Positions 61,601 through 64,000 of a stretch of 64,000 bases of DNA are shown here, one piece after another. Source of the stretch: Augochlora pura (taxonomy: Eukaryota > Arthropoda > Insecta > Hymenoptera > Halictidae). The translations under genes and the position numbers were made by a program. Numbering within the stretch: position 1 is the stretch's first letter; each line of letters opens with the position of its first letter. The notes below the pieces were generated by a model, which worked only from the letters and a program-made list of their open reading frames with translations, had not been told where the DNA came from and searched no databases. The stretch is taken from NCBI RefSeq assembly GCF_028453695.1, contig NC_135772.1, positions 11,346,001 to 11,410,000 of the forward strand, given 5' to 3'.

Positions 61601-63349
61601 TCCATCGAATCCTCCGTAAAAATGTACAATTACGGCCGATTCTGTCTATCTATAATCTTGCATAGTCTATTTACGGTAGCTGATGAAACTCATTTCCGTG
61701 TTGCATCAGGCAACCGATAACCGGCTTTGTTGTTTACCGATCGTCGATAATTATGCTGTGTTTCTCTCTTTCCCTCGATCTTCGCCACCTCCCCTCCCAG
61801 GCACCGTGAGCTACAAAGTCAAATCTCTCTTGTGAAAACACAGATACCCTCGATTGCCAACCAAAGAACCCCGCTCTTCCGTTGCAACGGTCGAAGGAGT
61901 TGCACAGACCGTTCCATTCAGCTTTTCAGAGGATCATATTTCTCATCCAAACAACTTATCCCGGCTAACGTTGACAGAATTGTTGAAAGAACTATAAATA
62001 GGTTGCAATGAGTTATATTTCAAAGTTTGTAGATTACGAATCTTATCGCCACGAACTAAACAGATGAAACCAGACACAAAACAGTTTAGGTTGTGTTTAT
62101 TTTCAGTCGAAATACGAAATGAGTCGATATGTTGCTATCCGTCCTGAGTCAACAAAGTAGATTGAGATCTGTATGTCTTAGGTCATTGTGTGTCACGCGT
62201 AATGAGAATCCATTGAAAAGATGTATTTTGACGTTCTTCGATATTTCTGAAAATAAATTATGAGAAATTTAAGATATAAAATAACTTACTGCAAAATAAA
62301 TATTTTTTGGGGGAGCTATTTTGGTATCTCTTTCTTTCTATAATATCTTTAGCTTAATGGAAATAATATATTGGCAGCTATGTACTTCTGGTTCATTTAA
62401 CGTCGTCACTTCAATTATTTTTATTAGTGGGTAGTGTATATTTTTATTACAAAATTGGTTTAAATAAGGGCCCCATAATTATCCGCAGAAACGTGTTTGC
62501 AGTATCAATAATTCTGAAATGAAGAATCTTAATATTTACAGGTTTGGTTGTGCTAAACTCAAAGATCTCTATCATATTCAATTTTACTTGTGTCTGTGAA
62601 ACAATTTCATTTCTCTCTCGGTTTCTTAGGAACAGTAAAATACAGTCAACTACGATAGCAGCAGAAGATATGAAAATTCTCCGCTATCAGAGTGCCAATG
62701 TTCAGGAACGTCTTCGACGCATGCATCCGCGAAACGTGGCTAGTTGAGGCCACAAGCACGAGATACCGTATTAACATCCCTTCTAGTCGTAACAGCTAAT
62801 CTCTGCAGGCGCGTGACTGCTAGCCGCCAGCCGTCAGCTTCCTGTTTATAAACAATTTGCTCGTGTCTTTAATTTTCTTTACGGGCATCCCCGGCACGAG
62901 CGATACCCCGAGCCAGTCACAATCCAGCTGAATCCGGTTGGTTCGTAAGCGTCCTTTTATGCTTATACTGTGGCGTTCTAATACAATATCGACCCCCTTC
63001 CCATCCCCAGCCACCCTCCGAACCCCGCCGCGATATAAAGTGGCGGAAACGTAGGGTGCTCGCTTATTCGCCTCAACTACTCGATTTATTCTCTCGCCAT
63101 CAACTGCCACGAATCGCCGGTTATCACGGAAATCGCATTTTCACTGGAACCTCCGTTCACCCTCCCCGAGCTGGGGGTGGGGTGGGGGGGGGGGGGTAGA
63201 AACCGTGCTCGTGATATTTTCGCGCTAATCGAATGAGTGTTGCATCGAATAACCGATTACGAGTAGCTGATGAGGATGATCTCTGGAACGTTGCGCAATA
63301 ATGTCGTTTAAACGAATCGATTTATTTTGTTATTTGTTCACGGAGAAAA
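58657..63349. other. No gene recognised; GC patches and a (GA)n tract
   Basis: Frames of about 107 codons overlap on both strands at 58,698-59,058, with no domain in either. A (GA)9-type microsatellite lies at 59,884-59,901. A GC-rich patch spans about 62,680-63,180 with no identifiable gene. The remainder is AT-rich. Confidence 0.4.
63172..63196. repeat. G-rich tract with a 13-G run
   Basis: GGGGGTGGGGTG followed by 13 uninterrupted G. It could form a G-quadruplex on the plus strand. Confidence 0.85.
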
Positions 63350-63524
63350 TGGCTAAAGGTCGTTATTAAATGTTAGTTACAGTCAGCCACGAAAGTATGA
63401 AATACCTGTAAAAATTAACTGGAAAAAAATAACTGGAAAATTCCTTTGTCTCCTAAGAAACTAGTGCAATCGAAAAAGTTCTAATCATAATAATTGTAAT
63501 GAGAATGGTACGTCAAGGGGTTAA
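63350..63524 (-). mobile_element. TTAA MITE family B, copy 2 (one end identified)
   Basis: The right edge reads, inverted, TTAACCCCTTGACGTACCAT, identical over 20 bases to the left end of the copy at 40,776. An inward CTTAGGAG block also corresponds. The opposite end could not be located, so the left boundary is a guess. Confidence 0.55.
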
Positions 63525-64000
63525 TGTAGAATGACTTTTCCGTATTTGGAGTAAACGATCTAAAAGATCCTGGATAATCTAGATTCCACTGCAGAATTTT
63601 TTTGGTTGATACTCGCGCAACGGAGTTAATCGAACTTATGTTTTTCGCTAAGTACTAGAATAAATGGAGAATCTGCAGTCTTACCGTTTATACGTGCAAA
63701 AAACATACGTTCAGAAGTTTCTGCTGAATACGCGTTTTCGGTATCTTTTCTTCCTTCCTCTTTCTCATTATCTAATCCTACACGCAACCAATTACGCCTT
63801 CGTTTGATCCGCTTTTACGTTTCGCGCACGATAACATTATCGAGTATTTTCACCCTTGCACGATAAATACTGAATCATTTTAACTCGGCCGGGGTTTTTG
63901 CTCTTATCGATTTCTGCGGTTATGCATATGCATTTCGTAATACAATAAAAATTAAAACGAGCAAGAAAACTCGGAGTTTACAAAACTTGGACCAGAAGTG

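Overview
The window is nuclear DNA from an animal, most likely an insect. AT-rich intergenic or intronic sequence alternates with short (0.3-0.7 kb) GC- and CpG-rich patches. It holds eukaryotic tRNA genes with internal promoters and oligo-T terminators, a mariner DD34D fossil, and many small TIR elements. The high CpG content together with these elements suggests Hymenoptera (a bee or ant); that lineage call is an inference from impression, not a measurement. No bacterial, viral or CRISPR feature is visible.

No protein-coding host gene could be recognised. The longest open frames (up to 174 codons) lie in GC-rich islands, where stop codons are rare. They resemble no family I know, and several start with non-ATG codons. 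The solid genes are three tRNA-Lys genes: one CTT on the minus strand near 22.5 kb, and two TTT copies in tandem near 30.6-30.9 kb on the plus strand. A decayed third unit at 30.97 kb and a 5'-truncated pseudogene at 31.95 kb follow the tandem pair.

The main content is a community of small DNA transposons. (a) A roughly 247-bp family flanked by TTAA, with termini reading CCCTTTGCACTCGA, is present six times (10.2, 18.6, 22.7, 40.1, 54.2 and 56.1 kb); I interpret it as a piggyBac-type MITE. (b) Up to three further TTAA-flanked families occur at 23.9, 39.0, and 40.8/63.4 kb. (c) There is a 548-bp deleted mariner at 2.9-3.5 kb with near-perfect TIRs and the C-terminal part of its transposase. 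(d) A 355-bp mariner-like MITE with 55-60 bp TIRs sits at 8.6-9.0 kb. (e) Two copies of a 78-bp palindromic element lie at 11.7 and 51.2 kb, with their central 26 bp in opposite orientations. (f) The 3' end of a pogo/Tigger-like element is at 58.3-58.65 kb. (g) Foldback elements lie at 0.57 and 53.2 kb.

Tandem repeats include a 21-bp minisatellite (39.5 kb), a three-copy ~150-bp AT-rich repeat (36.3-36.75 kb), a two-copy 177-bp repeat (35.5-35.85 kb) and a two-copy 144-bp repeat (32.8-33.1 kb). The most suggestive gene-related signal is a juxtaposed 3'/5' splice site (CAG|GTAAGA) at 51,171/51,172 preceded by a branch-point-like and T-rich stretch. It resembles a recursive-splicing ratchet point and would fit part of this window being a long plus-strand intron.
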